Under the pieces are notes generated by a model. It did not search any database. It saw only the letters and a program-made list of their open reading frames with translations, and had not been told where the DNA came from. Shown here one piece after another: positions 16,133-25,700 of a stretch of 64,000 bases of DNA. The position numbers and the translations under genes were made by a program. Each line of letters begins with the position of its first letter. Position 1 is the stretch's first letter. The stretch lies in contig JACJNX010000126.1 of the NCBI GenBank assembly GCA_014695255.1, positions 62,001-126,000 on the forward strand. The letters run 5' to 3'. Source of the stretch: Cyanobacteria bacterium FACHB-63. GTDB lineage: Bacteria; Cyanobacteriota; Cyanobacteriia; Leptolyngbyales; Leptolyngbyaceae.

Positions 16133-16510
16133 TTAGAAGCCGGGATCTTCGTCGATCTCCGATTGAGCATCTACTCCATTCTTAGCAGTAAGGTTATTGA
16201 TGCTCTTTGCCAAGATGTAGACACGGGTGCGAGTCTCGCTTTCCCCGTTGCCATTGTCTACTGTCCAAGAAGAGGTGCGAAGTTCACCTGTTACAGCAAT
16301 TCGGCTACCTTTATCCAGGTAATTCATCATGAAGTCTGCGGTTGCTCCCCATGCTTCGATGCTGAACCGATGCTTTTCTTCTTGAACTTCACCGTTCACT
16401 TTGTAGCGACGATTGTAGTAAAGAGACAGCTTGGCAACTTTAGCGCCGCTCTTCATCTCTTTCATTTCAGGTTTTGCGCCAACGTAGCCAATGATCGAGG
16501 TCGTGTTCAT
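16133..16510 (-). CDS. ssb: Single-stranded DNA-binding protein
   Basis: The ATG at 16510 follows CAGGAGATCACA, a strong ribosome binding site, so I drop the longer upstream frame. The 125-residue protein shows the OB-fold pattern MNTTSIIGYVGAKPEMKEMKSGAKVAKLSLYYN...KHRFSIEAWGATADFMMNYLDKGSRIAVTGEL. The acidic tip EIDEDPGF ends in Phe, the usual docking point for replication and repair partners. It is shorter than chromosomal SSB and is a typical plasmid-borne copy protecting single strands during transfer and replication. Confidence 0.9.
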   Translation of the reverse strand: MNTTSIIGYVGAKPEMKEMKSGAKVAKLSLYYNRRYKVNGEVQEEKHRFSIEAWGATADFMMNYLDKGSRIAVTGELRTSSWTVDNGNGESETRTRVYILAKSINNLTAKNGVDAQSEIDEDPGF

Positions 16511-17136
16511 TGTGATCTCCTGTTGATTGGTTTCTATTAGTTCAAGGCGAAAGCCTTTTGAGTCATCATTTCGAGGCGAAAGCCTCTTGTTGTTCCACCA
16601 CTGGAATTCTTGGCAGAACATGGAACTTCCCAGAGATTTCTATGGAACTCTGTATGGAACTTCTATCTATTCAGGGCGGAAGCCCGTTTTTGGTATGGCT
16701 GGAAGCCGATCGCGAATCACGCAACTGACTGTGAGAAACTTCAAAGAAATCACTCTCTGGTTTCTCAAATGGTTGCTAGCAGATTCATGAGTTGTCAAAG
16801 ATGTATTCACAATCTTAACTTTTTAGCTTGGATGCTGATTAGCCCTCTGAGCAACATTCATCATCACTTCACTAAAATGGGATGAATTCGGGAGAAAGGA
16901 CTGTTTTGGGGGATGACGCAGAAATCATCTGGGTACAAAACCAGCTACAGCTATGGCTTTCGGCAAACTCTGTACGCTTTCATCCGCATCATCCAGTCCA
17001 TCTTCTGTCCCCCATAAACAAGCTACGGGATGAAGACATCCTGGATTGGAATCTGTGCGATCGCAATTGGTGCTGCCGCATCAGATCGCCTAAAATGAGA
17101 GGTCAGAGGGGGCAACGCTTTTTGTGTCAGGCGATC
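16511..17136. promoter_or_regulatory. Hairpin-rich ssb leader; no confident gene
   Basis: The left part holds three related hairpins: AAGGC-GAAA-GCCTT (within 16543-16560), GAGGC-GAAA-GCCTC (16573-16586) and GGGC-GGAA-GCCC (16674-16685). The first two lie within 80 bp of the ssb start. Short open frames to the right (e.g. 16882-17244) have unconvincing composition and overlap the glycosyltransferase start. I see no gene between ssb and 17153. Confidence 0.45.
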
Positions 17137-17152
17137 GGAGGGAACGAGTTCC

Positions 17153-17977
17153 ATGAAACTAAGCCTAATTACTGCCACGCACTTTCGAGCCACAGTACTT
17201 GCCAACCGCGCCCTTCCAAGCGTTTTACAGCAAACAGATGCTGATTTTGAATGGATCGTCGTCAACGATGGCAGAGATTCACACACTTACGATCTGATTC
17301 GTCACCTGCGGGCTGACTGCTCCGTTACCTACTTAGAGATGGATCATCCCGATAATGGCTTTGGGCTATGCCATGCTCGGAATTTAGGGAAGTCTGTCGC
17401 AAGCGGAGATATCGTATCTTATTTGGATGATGACAATGCGATCGCACCAACATTTGTAGCTGAGACGAAATCATTTTTCCAACAGCACCCAGATTTGAGA
17501 TGCAGCATGGTGCAGCAGCGTCGGAGGCGCGACATCAGCCAGAATGGGGAGCCTGTCAAGTTGGGGCAACCCTTTATCTCACCTGGCGTACACAGCACCA
17601 TCCAGGATTTGATCCAACACAAGGAACTGTTTGATAGCAATGGTTTTTCCCACGATCGCCTGGGCGCTCCAAGATGGAATCCTGACTATAGAGTATTTGC
17701 AGATTATGAATACTTCCTCCGGTGCCTAGAGCAATGGGGCGATAACAGCTTTCGCACTCATCCTTCCATTCTTGTTGAGTATATCCAGTCCTCAGCAGGC
17801 GTGATCGGGCAATCTAGCTATGGTGAATGGGCAACCGAACTGCATCAATTATTAAATCAAGGTTGCTGGAATGCTCTGACAAAAGCAGATGTGGAAGCTT
17901 TAAGGCAGTTGATTCAGAAATGGCAGGATAAACAAAGAAAAAATGAATTAATTCCCGCATTCACTAGGCAGGGCTAG
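17153..17977 (+). CDS. Family 2 glycosyltransferase
   Basis: The 274-residue GT-A protein begins MKLSLITATHFRATVLANRALPSVLQQ, has IVVNDGRD, and the metal-binding DxD motif SYLDDDN, followed by an acceptor domain (FADYEYFLRCLEQWGDN). It should transfer a sugar from a nucleotide donor; acceptor and donor cannot be read. The ATG follows GGAGGGAACGAGTTCC. The ISAs1-type element is inserted at its very end: the present C-terminus is FTRQG*, whereas joining the flanks without the IS restores FTRG*. The enzyme is therefore essentially intact. Confidence 0.85.
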   Translation: MKLSLITATHFRATVLANRALPSVLQQTDADFEWIVVNDGRDSHTYDLIRHLRADCSVTYLEMDHPDNGFGLCHARNLGKSVASGDIVSYLDDDNAIAPTFVAETKSFFQQHPDLRCSMVQQRRRRDISQNGEPVKLGQPFISPGVHSTIQDLIQHKELFDSNGFSHDRLGAPRWNPDYRVFADYEYFLRCLEQWGDNSFRTHPSILVEYIQSSAGVIGQSSYGEWATELHQLLNQGCWNALTKADVEALRQLIQKWQDKQRKNELIPAFTRQG

Positions 17978-19130
17978 TTTATTGATGAGAGAAAAAGCAA
18001 AATGAAGAAGTTGTGACTTTCTCAGCGAGCAGATGAGCCTGATTGAGCCTCTGAAACAAGTGCGCGACTATCGCACCCAACCGCGTTATGAGTTGTGGGT
18101 CGTGTTGCTGTTAGTGATCATGGGAACAATGAGCGGTTGTACGGGCTATCGAGCTTTAGCTGAATTTGTCGAACGGCATCAGCCGCAACTGCTAGAAGTT
18201 CTGGAGTTGGACTACAAGCGCTTGCCGTCGTACTCGACGATTCGACAAGTTTTAGTGCGACTTAACTTTGAGGCGTTGACCAATGCGTTTAATGCTTGGA
18301 CACAAGCTGAAATCCACATTCAGCCGTGCGAACAAATTGCCATTGATGGCAAAAGTATCAAAGCAAGTGTCGAAGAGTATGACAGTCGGTATCAAGATTT
18401 TGTCAACATCGTCTCGGCATTTTGCACTCGGACTGGAGTGGTGGTTGGAGTCGCACCGATGCACACTCAGCAAGGTAGCGAAATCGAGACGGTTCTCCGG
18501 TTGTTGAGCGCCCTGCACCTCAAGGGTGTTTGCTTTAGCCTTGATGCCTTGCACACCCAAAAAAACAGTCGAGCAAATCATTGAGAGCGGCAACGACTTT
18601 GTGATGGCGGTCAAAGGCAATCAACCGAAGTTGTTCACTTACTTACAAACACAGTTTCAGCAACACGAAGCGCAAAGTGTGGATGATCAAACCGAACAGA
18701 CCCGAAATCGGATGACGCAACGTACCATTAGTGTTTTAAGTGTTTTAGATACGGTTGATGGAATCGATGCCGTTTGGGTGGGTGTGCAGCGTTTAGTCCG
18801 GGTAGAACGCACGGGCATTCGAGGAGTCGAAGCAACGCATGAAACGATGTTCTACATCAGTTCAGTGGCTGGCAACGCCACCGATTTCAGCAGGCTGATT
18901 CGCGACCATTGGCACATTGAAAATCGCTTGCATTGGGTTAAAGATGTCGTCCTCAAGGAAGACAGCACCCCAGTGTGTGCAGGTCATGCCCCCGAAAATA
19001 TGGCAATCTTGAGAACCATTGCGCTCAATCTGTTTCGACTCCACGGCTTTGCCTCTATCACCAAAGCACTGAGGGCAGTCGCTCACGATATTCCTCGCCT
19101 CTTTTCCTTTTTCCAATAAACTAGCCCTGC
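17968..19130. mobile_element. ISAs1-family insertion sequence
   Basis: The 1163-bp element has 17-bp terminal inverted repeats GCAGGGCTAGTTTATTG (17968-17984) and complement (19114-19130). ATTCACTAG is duplicated at 17959-17967 and 19131-19139, a 9-bp target duplication (10 if the terminal G is counted). These agree with the 8-10 bp duplications of the ISAs1 family. The intact duplication shows a simple, fairly recent insertion. Confidence 0.9.
18033..19119 (+). pseudogene. ISAs1-family transposase, frameshifted
   Basis: Two frames together give one ISAs1 transposase: 18033-18584 (PLKQVRDYRTQPRYELWVV to SLDALHTQKN) and a second frame from about 18555 (KTVEQIIESGNDFVMAVKGNQ to the end). They meet at a run of seven A at 18559-18565. 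Restoring the product needs a shift into the +1 frame, that is one A fewer or two more. It may be a dead copy or use slippage on the A run. Confidence 0.8.
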
Positions 19131-19171
19131 ATTCACTAGGGGCTAGGTATTGTATATATCAGCGTCAATCC

Positions 19172-19369
19172 GTGCTGAAGCAGCAAGATGTTATTAAGAC
19201 GATCGTACATTGTGAAAACCATCGTGGTTGTAAATTGCATTGTCCTGCACGAGTGTTGAGCAATGATCTGCGGCTTCCATTAGTCGATGCGAGTCGAGAA
19301 TTGATCTTAGCCGAGTTACAACAACTTCGCAAGCAGGATTCGTTGAATCGTGGCGTAGGTAGGCATTAG
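19172..19369 (+). CDS. Hypothetical short protein, doubtful
   Basis: A 65-codon frame opens at GTG 19172 (MLKQQDVIKTIVHCENHRGCKLHCPARVL). It has a Cys/His-containing N-terminal part and a helical end. No family is recognised and no ribosome binding site is clear. The rest of 19141-19605 shows nothing I can support. Confidence 0.25.
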   Translation: MLKQQDVIKTIVHCENHRGCKLHCPARVLSNDLRLPLVDASRELILAELQQLRKQDSLNRGVGRH

Positions 19370-19605
19370 ATGTTGAAGTGGGTTTACCGATTTTACTGAT
19401 TGCCAGTTAGACAAATGCTTCCTCAAAGGATTTTATAGTGAATCAAACCTTTGACCCGTAAACTTGATTTACTCTCAAAGCTCATGTGCCTTGCCCGGTT
19501 TAGAGAAGTTAATTTTGAGATGAGTTTTGCGAGTCGGGAGCGCTGATTCTTTCGTAGCAGATTTGTCCCATTTCTAATTCCCTCGAAAACGGAGATTTAA
19601 GATAG

Positions 19606-19690
19606 ATGTAACGTTGCCCATCCAGCGCAGATACGCTCTGCATCAAACTGATCATTCTTTGGCAATCGGTGTGCATGAGTGTTGTTATGC
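19606..19690 (-). other. attC-like integron recombination site E
   Basis: On the minus strand the 85-bp site starts GCATAACAACACTCATGCAC and ends near GTTACAT. Its ends pair with each other except for an extra G in the first arm, the layout of an attC site. The left (GTTACAT) arm is the weakest of the five sites. It lies 30 bp past the stop of the pentapeptide gene. Confidence 0.5.
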
Positions 19691-19719
19691 GGTAGCACTT
19701 AAACTTGACAACCGATTTG

Positions 19720-20901
19720 CTATCTATGCTGCTCCAATCCTAATTCCTTCAGGAACGCCTCATCATACTTAGCCTGCTCCCAATTACTGGCTTGTGTAAT
19801 GTGACACTTTTGTAGCCCTGTAACATTAGTTAAATCGGCTTCGTGTAAATCTGCCAATTCTAAGTTTGCACCAGTCAAGTTAGCTGATCTTAAATTGGCT
19901 CTATTGAGCTTGGCTTTACGTAAATCAGCACCAACCAAGCTAGAATTCTCTAAGTTGGCATCAGATAAATCAGCACCAATTAATTGACTACCTAGCAAAC
20001 TTGCTGATTTTAATGTAGCTCTACTTAGGTCGGCAGTCATCAAGTTACAATTTATTAGGCTGGCACGTTCTAAATTAGCACCATATAAATTGGCGCACTC
20101 TAAGTCTGCACCACCAAGATCAGTACTTTCTAAATTTGTACCGTAGAGCTTACTGGAGTTGAGGTTTGCATTATCTAAGCGAGAAAAGCTCATGTCTGCA
20201 TACGACAGATCTACACCGCATAAATTGATAGACTTTAAACTTACTGCTCTTAAAGGAGCATAGCGTAAATTCACAAACTTCAACCTATCTGAGAAGTCTC
20301 TGCCAACAAGCCCTACATCAGTTAAAAATTGAATAACGCTACCTTTACGAGTGCCGTCGTTCCCCAGTCTTCTTAATATCGATAATGTTCTAGCATGGAT
20401 TATATCTAAAGCAACTTCTCGCAACGGATCATCATTACTCAGATTGACAAGTTCTTTGTTGATGAGTAGATCCGATAGGCGATCCAAATAACTTTGTAAA
20501 GCCTCTTCGTGCAAATTTATACTTGCTATTTCTTTTTCAAGTTTTGCCTGTTTATCAGATTGCTGTTGCTGCTGACGTTGAAACAGTAAGCCTAAAACAG
20601 CGAGAGACGCGGGCACTATCAAGATATTTAACCAGTCCCAAAGCGTTTTCCCTGATGAAAAATGTTCAGTTCTTACGCGCTTGGTGCTAATAATTGTTCC
20701 ATTTTGCTCGACTTCTTCTTTGCTGCTTGATACTGTTGAGTCCGCCCCAATCCCAGTCCATTCAGACCAATGAATATTTCCATCTTTAATTACAAAAGGC
20801 GGAAAACGAATCGATATTAAGACCAGGAGAATGAAAACAACAAATATTAGAGCTTTATACCGACTCAGCCAATGCAGTTTCATTCCAAAAGCTTTTTTCA
20901 T
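19720..20901 (-). CDS. Membrane-anchored pentapeptide-repeat protein
   Basis: The 393-residue protein has two N-terminal membrane segments (about 16-36 and 88-108) separated by a soluble loop. A Gln-rich coiled region and a helical domain follow (about 110-210), then about 30 pentapeptides of the A(D/N)LXX type (about 215-365), e.g. ADLSDANLENSSLVGADLRKA. Pentapeptide repeats fold as a right-handed four-sided helix, often a scaffold. The gene is bracketed by attC-like sites at 19606-19690 and 20946-21034, suggesting it came as a gene cassette. The function is unknown. Confidence 0.8.
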   Translation of the reverse strand: MKKAFGMKLHWLSRYKALIFVVFILLVLISIRFPPFVIKDGNIHWSEWTGIGADSTVSSSKEEVEQNGTIISTKRVRTEHFSSGKTLWDWLNILIVPASLAVLGLLFQRQQQQQSDKQAKLEKEIASINLHEEALQSYLDRLSDLLINKELVNLSNDDPLREVALDIIHARTLSILRRLGNDGTRKGSVIQFLTDVGLVGRDFSDRLKFVNLRYAPLRAVSLKSINLCGVDLSYADMSFSRLDNANLNSSKLYGTNLESTDLGGADLECANLYGANLERASLINCNLMTADLSRATLKSASLLGSQLIGADLSDANLENSSLVGADLRKAKLNRANLRSANLTGANLELADLHEADLTNVTGLQKCHITQASNWEQAKYDEAFLKELGLEQHR

Positions 20902-20945
20902 TCTTCAGTTTGTTTTCGGTTACTCGTGTAGTGACAACTTGATGG

Positions 20946-21034
20946 GCATAACAATCCCGTTGCACCCTGATCGTACAGAGTTTCTTTGTTGAATTCGAGA
21001 GGTTACTAGCGGCGGGTGAACGAGAACGTTATAC
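20946..21034 (+). other. attC-like integron recombination site A
   Basis: Read on the plus strand the 89-bp site starts GCATAACAATCCCGTTGCAC and ends GCGGGTGAACGAGAACGTTATAC. The arms pair except for one extra G in the first arm. It matches site B (22010-22097 minus) along most of its length, so A and B are the same attC type in opposite orientation. Confidence 0.6.
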
Positions 21035-21062
21035 AGATTTGTCGGTGTTTTTAAGCACAACA

Positions 21063-21908
21063 TTACTCTGGCTTCCTGGCAACTAGGCTGAAAGTCATCG
21101 GAATTTTGGACTTATCCTGATCGTTGAGTTTAGGAAACCCAGACCAGTATTCATCCGGATGCTCCCCAAGATGCTCGATCACCAATCCAGCTTTGACAAG
21201 GGCTTGGAAAACATCTGCGATCGTCCAGAGCCTCTCATACTTGATGGCATGTTGAACCGCAGGTTTTCCAAGGTCTCCGATGTATTGATCTGACCAACCC
21301 TGATTTGCTTCAGCATGAGCAAAATAGTTCAGCCCAGAGGCTTCTAGTCTCTCGCTTTCCTGAGAAAATAGCCATGAAACTGGATGATCGTCCAGTAAGC
21401 TCAATATACCTCCCTTCCGTAGAAGTCTCGCGACAACATTCGCCCAGGCATCAATGTCGTGTATCCAGCAGATTGCACCTTGTCCTGTATAAACAAGATC
21501 GGCTGTTTCATTAAGCTCAACTGGAGTGTCTAAAACATCACAGCAAAACCATTGTGCAGGCATCTGAAGCTGCTCTGTCGTCCATCTGGCATTGTTAATG
21601 TGAATCTCGCTGATGTCTATCCCAACGACTTCTCTAGCACCTTCAAGAATGAGTGAGAGTGTATCGTAGCCACTGGCACATTGAAGATGAATGGCACGAT
21701 TACACCATTGGCTCAATGCTCCAAACCGTTCTAAATTTCTGCGCTCAACTGGATGCACACTACTCTGTCCAGTCCTCAGTCGTCGAACCCGCTCTTCATT
21801 TTCTTCTGTGTAGCTCTGTGTCGCCTCGTTCCAAGCGACTCGGTTCTTCTGATGTCGAAATCGAACTTCATCGGCAGTACCAGCAATCTTTTCACCCCGC
21901 AGTTCCAT
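21063..21908 (-). CDS. Class I SAM-dependent methyltransferase
   Basis: The 281-residue protein shows SAM-binding motif I in HLQCASGYDTLSLILEGA (about 73-90), followed by the acidic end VVGIDIS that contacts the ribose, and a later ADLVYTGQGAICWI. The fold is that of small-molecule methyltransferases; the substrate is not readable. It is flanked by two homologous attC-like sites in opposite orientation that share a 22-bp perfect inverted repeat (20996-21017 and 22027-22048). Confidence 0.8.
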   Translation of the reverse strand: MELRGEKIAGTADEVRFRHQKNRVAWNEATQSYTEENEERVRRLRTGQSSVHPVERRNLERFGALSQWCNRAIHLQCASGYDTLSLILEGAREVVGIDISEIHINNARWTTEQLQMPAQWFCCDVLDTPVELNETADLVYTGQGAICWIHDIDAWANVVARLLRKGGILSLLDDHPVSWLFSQESERLEASGLNYFAHAEANQGWSDQYIGDLGKPAVQHAIKYERLWTIADVFQALVKAGLVIEHLGEHPDEYWSGFPKLNDQDKSKIPMTFSLVARKPE

Positions 21909-22009
21909 GATTTTTACCTAAAATCATGATTTTTACCTAAAATGTTGAACCAACTATTGTTATGACACGGTTTCAGCCAACTGTAAAAATATTTGAATGT
22001 AGTCTTTCT

Positions 22010-22097
22010 GCATAACGACCCCATTTACCCGCCGCTAGTAACCTCTCGGATTTACCAACCAGGCTGATTCGGTCAGTGTGCAACGAGATTGTTGGGC
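22010..22097 (-). other. attC-like integron recombination site B
   Basis: On the minus strand the 88-bp site starts GCCCAAC, a perfect match to the attC R'' consensus RYYYAAC, continues AATCTCGTTGCAC, and ends GGGGTCGTTATGC. The arms are complementary with one extra G in the first arm. It lies about 100 bp upstream of the methyltransferase start. Confidence 0.65.
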
Positions 22098-22277
22098 TGC
22101 GCTATCTATTGCTGGTTGCTTCAATGAAGTACACCGATGAGGGAAGTCCATCCGATTCGATTTCTACTTGATCGAACACCATCCCAGCTTTTTCAACAAC
22201 ACCTCGTGAAGCTAAGAAACATAACCTCTACATTGGCTTGTAATAGATGCTCCGAGACACTTCTAGCAGCTTGTCGA

Positions 22278-22481
22278 TTAAATACAAGACCAGTTATGAG
22301 AAACCAAAATCTTTGGGTCTATCGGCTTTGCTATGCCGCTTAGAATGCTAAATAACGATTTTTCCGAGAGTTCAGCCTTCTTAATCGCAAACATTTTGTC
22401 TGCGACGAACATTAGCATGTGGAATACGATAGACCCAAATTCCTCTGAGTTCAACTCATCATTTGGCATGAACATCGCCAT
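22278..22481 (-). CDS. Small hypothetical protein (operon tail)
   Basis: A 67-residue frame begins MAMFMPNDELNSEEFGSIVF at the ATG at 22481 (a TTG at 22496 is also possible). Its composition is protein-like, with a hydrophobic first half. It lies directly after the 22501-22710 frame and could be the last gene of the minus-strand operon. No family is recognised. Confidence 0.35.
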   Translation of the reverse strand: MAMFMPNDELNSEEFGSIVFHMLMFVADKMFAIKKAELSEKSLFSILSGIAKPIDPKILVSHNWSCI

Positions 22482-22500
22482 TTCTAAAAGCGACAAATAC

Positions 22501-22710
22501 TCAGTTGATGCCAGTACTCAGCGTTTTGGTAATGGCTACTTTCGAGCCAAATGACTCACTGGATCGATTGCAGCTTTGCAGCGACAGCAGAACCGATCCC
22601 GAAACCAGCAAAATGATAGCCGAGATTTTGGCGTTAGCGTTCGACTTGGATTGGCTGCGTTTTTTCGGCGGATTGAAGTTGCCCGGTTCCTGCGGAGTTG
22701 TGTAAAGCAC
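22501..22710 (-). CDS. Small putative lipoprotein
   Basis: The 69-residue frame overlaps the 3' end of the giant gene by 77 bases. It has a basic N-terminal part, one hydrophobic segment (ISAIILLVSGSVLLSLQSC) ending in a lipobox-like Cys, and a short soluble tail. An entry-exclusion-type or small envelope protein is possible, but the identity is not known. Confidence 0.35.
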   Translation of the reverse strand: MLYTTPQEPGNFNPPKKRSQSKSNANAKISAIILLVSGSVLLSLQSCNRSSESFGSKVAITKTLSTGIN

Positions 22711-25700
22711 TAATCGCGTTCTGAAAATTGGTAATATCGCGACGCATCATTTTTCGCTCATTCAGGCTAATCGTAACCTCCGAGTTCCGATAGTCTGGCG
22801 GCGGCACGGCAATGCCTTCAGAATTACCTTGCTCCTGATTAAACGTCTGTCTCAAGTGGTTCCCGATCGCTTTGATTCCCTCCAATCGAGAGATGTCTCC
22901 TTTCGCTTTGACAGCAGTGTACCAATCGAGCAACTCCTGTCTAGAAGGTGAGTAACTCTGTTCTGATGCCACCACTGCTGATGGCGGTGAAGCAGGTTGA
23001 AGAGACTGTACCTGAATCGGTTGAGTAGGCGGAAATGGCTTAATCTGCCCATCTACGTAATCGCCCAACGGCTCCATCTTTAATCCCCAAACTTCCTGCT
23101 TATTCAGGAAAAGCTGAGGCAATGCCTTTGCGCTATGTTTTTCCATGTCTGCCCACTGCTGTTGGTAGGCTGGGTCAGCAACCATTGCAGGAGTAATGCG
23201 ATATTGTTCGCCGACTCGGAAGGCAACTTTTCGTTCTCCCGCATAGGCGATCGCAACATCGCCTTCTTTGAAGCCGTAAGCCTTGTAAGGTTCAAAAGTG
23301 CGTGTGGTATGGCAGCGACCGTAGCCGCGCATCGCATCCAAACAGGTACTGATTGGAAGTGGATTTGCCTCACCATACATCATCAGCGGGTACGTCATCT
23401 GCACTGGTTTACCCGTGATTTTGACGGCTGAGGGAGTTGTTGAGTCTGGCAGTGTAACAAAGCGCTCCTCCAAAGTCTGCTGGACAGATTTAGCCAGGGG
23501 TTGAGCAATCAAATCCATCACTTGTACCTGAGCGACGTTTCCAGGTTCTCGGTTGAGAACTGCCTGAGTTCCCTGGAAACTTCCAACTTGTAGCAGTTTA
23601 GAACTCTTCAATTTCCGTTCGGAAGTCGAATCGAGAATACCCAATGTTTTGCGAGTGCCATCTATTTCCACCTGCGCGATCGCGGTCTGGTCTTGATATC
23701 CCATGTAAAGCATTGCCGATTCGGACTGCCAAGCGCGATCGCGTAGGTCATGCTCCAGAACCTTCTTAATGCTGATCTCCCCGACTGGAGTTTTTGCCGT
23801 TACTTTGTCTGCTAGAGGGGTCGTAATCTGGGCTGTAACGGTCGTGCCAACGGGCAGTCGCATTGATCGGGGATCAATTGCGCCAAATTGTTTTTCCGTT
23901 CCATCAGCTTCGACGATCGCAACAGATTGCGTCGTCCGAGTTTCGCCACCCTTGGTTTGATAGGCGTACTGGCTGAATCGGACCGTATATTCCCCATCTG
24001 GAATTCGACCTACTTCGTTCGTTTCTCGCTGAATACCTGTCAGGGTAATTTCGGGAACGGCTTGCAGCCGCTGGCAGATCTCTCGCGTAAATGCCTTGAG
24101 GACAACGCCCATCCCCGAACTCTGTCGCCACATGGCCGAAGCATATGCCATGCGTTCTTCGGTTGGGATAGCTGCGACGGCATCTTGAAGATATTGAGCC
24201 GCTCTAGCTAACTGTTCTTTAGCATCACTTTGCAGCGCCAGAGGTGGACGAAACTGAACCGATGGATTCGCAAGCAGAATTCGCAAATGCTGCCCAAAGC
24301 GCTCTTCCAGGTTATGTTCGATCGCTGACTCCGGCGCAACAAAACCCAGAGGAATTCGCGTTTCTGTTCCATCTTCAGCACGGAGAACCCGCTGAACGAG
24401 AAATTGCTCTGGATTGCTCTTTGTGACTCTAGGATTTGCCTGAATGAAGGTCTGCCAATTGGTTTCACTATTTGCTTCCCAAATCGGTGAGTCGTCCGGG
24501 TTGACATCACAAAGTCGCTGGAGCGTTAGATGTTTGCCTGTTTTAGGCGAGGTCAAGATAAGCGTGGGTTGCTGGTCTTCTGGACGATTCTCGCGCAGTC
24601 GTTCTTTGGTTTTAATCGCTTGCTTCACCAAATTGTTGTAGGCTTCCACGAGCATAAGGGCTTTTTCTTCCTGTTCCGGCGTGAAATTTTTAGGAAAAAG
24701 ATCCCGGTATGCTTCGTTCGAATACTCCGCCAATTGAGTTGCTTCGTAGAGACGGTTCATCGCTTCCACGACCCACCCGATCGGCTCTTGAGTATTGGTC
24801 GGCATCAGCTTCCCATTCGTGTAAATCGTTGAGTCTTTCTGATGCTGACGCAGCTCATGGGGTTTGTGGGCAAGAGCTTTGGCAAAGGCTTGAATCGATT
24901 CATCAATGCCCTTTGAACTTTTAGCGGTATCAACTGCCGTTTGCAGGTTAACCGCGTTGGGACCGTCCACGACATCTGTTAAAAGCTGATAAACATTGTT
25001 GAGTTGGGCTTCGACGAACTGCTGCCGCTGCTCGACATCCAGCACTGTCGATAATTGCTCAGCAGCTTGCGAGATCGCGTCCATCCGATCTCTGAAACCG
25101 TAAGCAAGGAAGCCATTCGAGGTAAGGGCTGCATCGTCAGGAATAACGGTATCGGACTCCAGCAGCTTCTTGTAGTGGGCTGAAATCTGGACTAGCAATG
25201 ACTCTTTTTCCTCAACAGCAATGTACTGGGTCTCTAACGCGAGAGACTGAAGAATCATACCGACATTCGCCACTTTGCCCGTGGGATTATTCGCGGTAAT
25301 TTCCCAGGCTCTCCAGGTTGCCTCGGACAGGGATTCATGCTCCTGGTTCCAGGCATGTTTAATCTTCTGCTGCTTTACGATTTCTAGCGGTTTTCGGTCT
25401 GGGGCATTACGATCGATGATTTCAGCAACGGCAACTGGAAAATCACCAGGACGAATTAGAGCTTGCTCTGGCTCAGTTTGCATCTGGGCGATTAACTGCC
25501 CGAACAGCGATCGTCCGGCTTCGTACTGCTTGGCAGGTGATTGCTCGAGAGTCGATGCCAATTGCGCCCGAATCTGATTGGGTAAATCATCAACCGCAGG
25601 GAGGTAGCCAACAAAATAGCCATTGGCATCTTTGTCAAAATCAGTGATTGCAACGTGCTTTGCCGTCCACGGATTGAGATAGGCAACCCCCTCTTTCCGA

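Noticed and set aside
16882..17244. 120-codon plus-strand frame before the glycosyltransferase
   Set aside because: It overlaps the glycosyltransferase start and its ribosome binding site, and it has an unusual His/Cys/Arg-rich composition.
18555..18570. Programmed -1 frameshift on A_AAA_AAC in the ISAs1 transposase
   Set aside because: The heptamer is present, but a -1 shift leads into the frame QSSKS, not the transposase frame TVEQII. A +1 (or -2) change is needed.
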